Shown here in pieces: positions 41,491 through 43,815 of a DNA stretch of 43,815 nucleotides (position 1 is its first letter; each line of letters starts with the position of its first letter). The DNA is from an uncultured Erysipelotrichaceae bacterium (GTDB lineage Bacteria; Bacillota_I; Bacilli_A; Erysipelotrichales; Erysipelotrichaceae). The notes beneath the pieces were generated by a model. That model was not told the DNA's origin, made no database searches, and worked only from the letters and a program-made list of their open reading frames with translations. The position numbers and the translations under genes are program-made. Where the stretch lies: NCBI GenBank assembly GCA_900315225.1, contig OMYM01000130.1, forward strand, positions 1-43,815, written 5' to 3'.

Positions 41491-43815
41491 ATGAGCAACG
41501 ATAGAAGGGGTTCAAGTTCAACATTTGATTCGATTGCGCGCACCGTAGAAGAATTGAAGCGCAAGATAGAAATGTTGGAAAGAGCAGAAAGAGAGCAACG
41601 CGAGCGTGCCGAGAAAGCTAGGCTCGCTGCTGAAGCTGCGGCTGCTGGTTCTGTTGCGGAAGAAACCGTGGAAGCAGCGGATGAGGCAAGCGAGGCAATG
41701 ACAGAAGAAGCAAAGGTCGAGGCAGTAGAAGAAGCAAAGGCTGAAGAAACAAAAGCCTTTGAAGAACCTGCTGCGCAAGAGACTGAAACCATGGAAGTCA
41801 CAGAAGCCCTCGTTGAGACACCTGCCGAGACAGAAGAGACAGTTGAAAAGGCTATCGAAATGGTCGAGGAAACCGAAGCAAGCGTTAAACAGGCTGAAGA
41901 ATCCGACGCAAAGCCAAATGATGAGCCAGAGACCGCATCTGAAGAAACCGCAGAGGTTGAAATAATTGAGGAACCAGTTGAGCGGGCAGCAGAGCCTGTA
42001 GAAGAGGCTTTCGAAGAAACCAATGCTGTTGAAGAAAAAACGGTTGAGGAGAATACAGGTGAGACAGAGACGGTTGAACCTGTAGAAGAAACAAAGGAAA
42101 AGGGAATACTCACGACAATCGCATCGCTTCTAGGTTTGAGCAAGGCAAAGGATAGCATTGAAAAGACGCTTGATGCTAAAGATGCTTCAAAAGCCAGCGA
42201 GGAAAAACCAGCAGAAGAAGCCAATGAGTCCGAAAAGGAAGAGTTGGTAGAAGAGACAAAGGTCGAGGACGTTGAAGAAGAAATTGAAGCCAAGAAAACC
42301 GAGGAATCTGACAAAGAGACCGCGAATATTCCTGTAGAATCCGAAGAAGCAGAAGCTGCTGAAACCGAGGAGAAACCAGAGGTTATCGAAGATGTAGCCA
42401 CCGAGACAGAGGTGGCACCGTCCGAGGAATCAGAGGCACCTAAAGCTGAGGAAAAGCAGGATGAAGCCAAGGAAACCGAAAAGGAAGAAGCTGTAGAAGA
42501 AGCAAACTCCGAGAATGTTGACGAAGCTGTTGAATCCGATGCTGAAGAAACAAAGGAAAAGAGCTTCTTTGCATCAGCAGTTTCATCGTTCTTTGGGTTG
42601 GACAAGGCAGCTGAAAGCATTGAAAAAGTCAGCGATGAAAACGAAGAAACCGCTGCTCCTGTTGAAGCAGTCAAGGAAGAAAAGCCTGAGGCAGTCGATG
42701 AGCCAGCAAATGAAGTAGTTGAAAAGACTATTGAGGAAACCAAGGCTGATGAACCAAAGGAGACGGTCGAAGAAGCAGCCACTGTGACAGAAGAAGTTGC
42801 TCCATCCGAAGTGGAAACAGCCGAATCCGAGGAAAAGGCTGAGGAAAAACCTGCGCATGTTGACGAAATCAAGAATGAAGAAGAAAAGCCTGGGATTGCT
42901 GAAGCTGCTGAAACAGAAGCTGTCGAAGAAGCCAAGGCGGACGAATCAAAAGAATCAGCCGAAGATGCAGGCACTGTGACAGAAGAAGCAGCTCCATCCG
43001 AAGCGGAAAAAGCCGAAACCGAGGAAAAGGCTGAGGAAAAACCTGCTGAGACTGAAGCAGCACCGTCCGAGGAATCAGAGGCACTTAAAGCTGAGGAATC
43101 CAAGACTGAAAAAACAAAGGAAAAGGGATTCTTTGCAGCGGCGATTGCATCGCTCTTTGGAATGAAAAAGGCGACTGAAAGCATTGAAAAAGTCAGTGAT
43201 GACACCAACGAAACTGATGCTCCTGTTGAAGTAGTCAAGGAAGAGGCAGCTGGTTTTGAGGAAACAGTTACAGTCGAAGAGCCGGCAGCTGAAGTAGTTG
43301 AAAAGACTATTGAGGAAACCAAGGCAGACGAATCCAAAGAATCGGTCGAGGAAGCAGCCGCTGCGAAAGAAGAAGTTGCTCCATCCGAAGCGGAAACAGC
43401 TGAATCCGAGGAAAAGGCTGAGGAAAAGCCAGTCGAGGCTGAAGAATCCGAGAAGGATGAGGCAAAGCCTGAGGCTGCTGAGGCATCTGAAGATGCAGCT
43501 GAGGAAACCAAGGCCGATGAATCAAAAGAGTTAGTCGAGGAAGCAGCCGCTGTGACAGAAGAGGCAGCTCCATCCGAAAGCGAAACAGCTGAATCCGAGG
43601 AAAAGGCTGATGAAAAGCCAATCGAGGCTGAAGAATCCGAGAAGGAAGAGGCAAAGCCTGAGGCTGCTGAGGCATCTGAAGATGCAGCTGAGGAAGCCAA
43701 GGTCGATGAATCAAAAGAGTCGGTCGAGGAAGAAGCCGCTGTGACAGAAGAGGCAGCTCCATCCGAAAGCGAAACAGCCGAAACCGAGGAAAAGGCTGAG
43801 GAAAAACCTGTCGAG
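41491..43815 (+). CDS. Giant Glu/Ala/Lys-rich repeat protein (3' end outside window)
   Basis: Open from the ATG at 41491, after GGAGGG, to the last base; 775 codons are visible with no stop. An N-terminal charged coiled-coil-like helix (TVEELKRKIEMLERAEREQ, about 14-50) precedes a very acidic, repetitive body dominated by E, A, K, T, V and P. Three similar hydrophobic islands interrupt it, each beginning T-K-E-K and ending S-I-E-K, at about 42091-42165, 42550-42624 and 43114-43188. Tandem 189-nt repeats fill the right end. It occupies the position of ytxH in Bacillus but is far larger, and no transmembrane helix is visible. A long frame on the opposite strand here is an artefact of the repeat composition. 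Function unknown. Confidence 0.85.
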   Translation, partial: MSNDRRGSSSTFDSIARTVEELKRKIEMLERAEREQRERAEKARLAAEAAAAGSVAEETVEAADEASEAMTEEAKVEAVEEAKAEETKAFEEPAAQETETMEVTEALVETPAETEETVEKAIEMVEETEASVKQAEESDAKPNDEPETASEETAEVEIIEEPVERAAEPVEEAFEETNAVEEKTVEENTGETETVEPVEETKEKGILTTIASLLGLSKAKDSIEKTLDAKDASKASEEKPAEEANESEKEELVEETKVEDVEEEIEAKKTEESDKETANIPVESEEAEAAETEEKPEVIEDVATETEVAPSEESEAPKAEEKQDEAKETEKEEAVEEANSENVDEAVESDAEETKEKSFFASAVSSFFGLDKAAESIEKVSDENEETAAPVEAVKEEKPEAVDEPANEVVEKTIEETKADEPKETVEEAATVTEEVAPSEVETAESEEKAEEKPAHVDEIKNEEEKPGIAEAAETEAVEEAKADESKESAEDAGTVTEEAAPSEAEKAETEEKAEEKPAETEAAPSEESEALKAEESKTEKTKEKGFFAAAIASLFGMKKATESIEKVSDDTNETDAPVEVVKEEAAGFEETVTVEEPAAEVVEKTIEETKADESKESVEEAAAAKEEVAPSEAETAESEEKAEEKPVEAEESEKDEAKPEAAEASEDAAEETKADESKELVEEAAAVTEEAAPSESETAESEEKADEKPIEAEESEKEEAKPEAAEASEDAAEEAKVDESKESVEEEAAVTEEAAPSESETAETEEKAEEKPVE
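42091..43188 (+). repeat. Three dispersed KEKG/F...SIEK hydrophobic modules
   Basis: Modules of 25 residues at about 42091-42165 (TKEKGILTTIASLLGLSKAK...), 42550-42624 (TKEKSFFASAVSSFFGLDKA...) and 43114-43188 (TKEKGFFAAAIASLFGMKKA...), each closing with SIEK. Spacings are 153 and 188 codons. They are the only hydrophobic segments in the protein. Confidence 0.85.
43381..43815 (+). repeat. 189-nt tandem repeats in the Glu-rich gene
   Basis: Unit 43381-43569 and unit 43570-43758 are nearly identical; a third copy starts at 43759 and runs off the window. Each begins CCATCCGAA (PSE) and encodes 63 residues. Degenerate earlier copies start near 42802 and 42994, 192 nt apart. Confidence 0.9.

Noticed and set aside
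41442..43700. A 752-codon Ser/Ala/Phe-rich open frame on the minus strand
   Set aside because: It is the antisense of Glu/Ala/Lys repeats, whose GAA/GCN/AAG codons produce TTC/NGC/CTT and no stops. The plus-strand frame from 41491 has a good ribosome site, follows the DUF948 gene by 4 bp, and is open to the window end.
1..43815. CRISPR arrays, insertion sequences, prophage or integrase genes
   Set aside because: No direct-repeat/spacer pattern, transposase, integrase or terminal inverted repeats were seen. The repeats present are in-frame coding repeats.

Overview
This window is a chromosomal stretch of a Gram-positive bacterium of the Bacillota. The evidence is the order era-recO-glycyl-tRNA synthetase-dnaG-rpoD-trmK, the order phoH-ybeY-dgk-cdd-era, and trmB and murC followed by a DUF948 gene, all typical of low-GC Gram-positives. 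Strong AGGAGG-type ribosome sites and sigma-A promoters with 17-bp spacers agree. UGA is used as a stop, so this is not a Mycoplasma-type code. I lean towards Erysipelotrichia (from the homodimeric GlyRS, multi-CnaB surface proteins and moderate GC), but that placement is an inference.

Layout. Bases 2-5847 hold two secreted wall-anchored proteins: the 3' part of a giant CnaB/SpaA-module adhesin and a smaller pilin-like protein with a proline-rich, D-x-D-x-D-G-bearing stalk. A tRNA-Ser(GGA) follows on the minus strand, then minus-strand envelope protease genes (HtrA-like and rhomboid-like). Bases 8439-10072 carry an SseB-family protein and a VTC-domain polyphosphate polymerase. Bases 10173-14265 form a tightly overlapping operon rsmE-mtaB-murE-deoC. 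rpsU stands alone. Bases 14617-18400 are the packed operon phoH-ybeY-dgkA-cdd-era-recO. The macromolecular synthesis block glyQS, dnaG, rpoD, trmK follows; its RpoD carries an unusual N-terminal extension of about 400 residues. rpsT (minus strand), fmt, lepA, hemW, a small membrane protein and rpsO follow, then an FtsX-type ABC exporter with a very long extracellular coiled coil. A GIY-YIG gene then runs without a stop into desulfoferrodoxin, followed by pnp, trmB and a lipoprotein.

The right end (38523-43815) is a cell-wall/division locus: a disordered protein, murC, a DUF948 membrane protein, and the first 775 codons of a giant Glu/Ala/Lys-rich repeat protein that runs off the window. In Bacillus this locus is sftA-murC-ytxG-ytxH. 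Here the flanking positions are filled by long low-complexity proteins with recurring short hydrophobic motifs. Together with the expanded sigma factor, these are the least explained parts of the window and my best candidates for something undescribed.

Most of the window is housekeeping: ribosome maturation, tRNA modification, replication and transcription, translation, and peptidoglycan precursor synthesis. Accessory character is concentrated in the surface-protein region (1-5850), the ABC exporter, the GIY-YIG/dfx junction and the murC-flanking repeat proteins.
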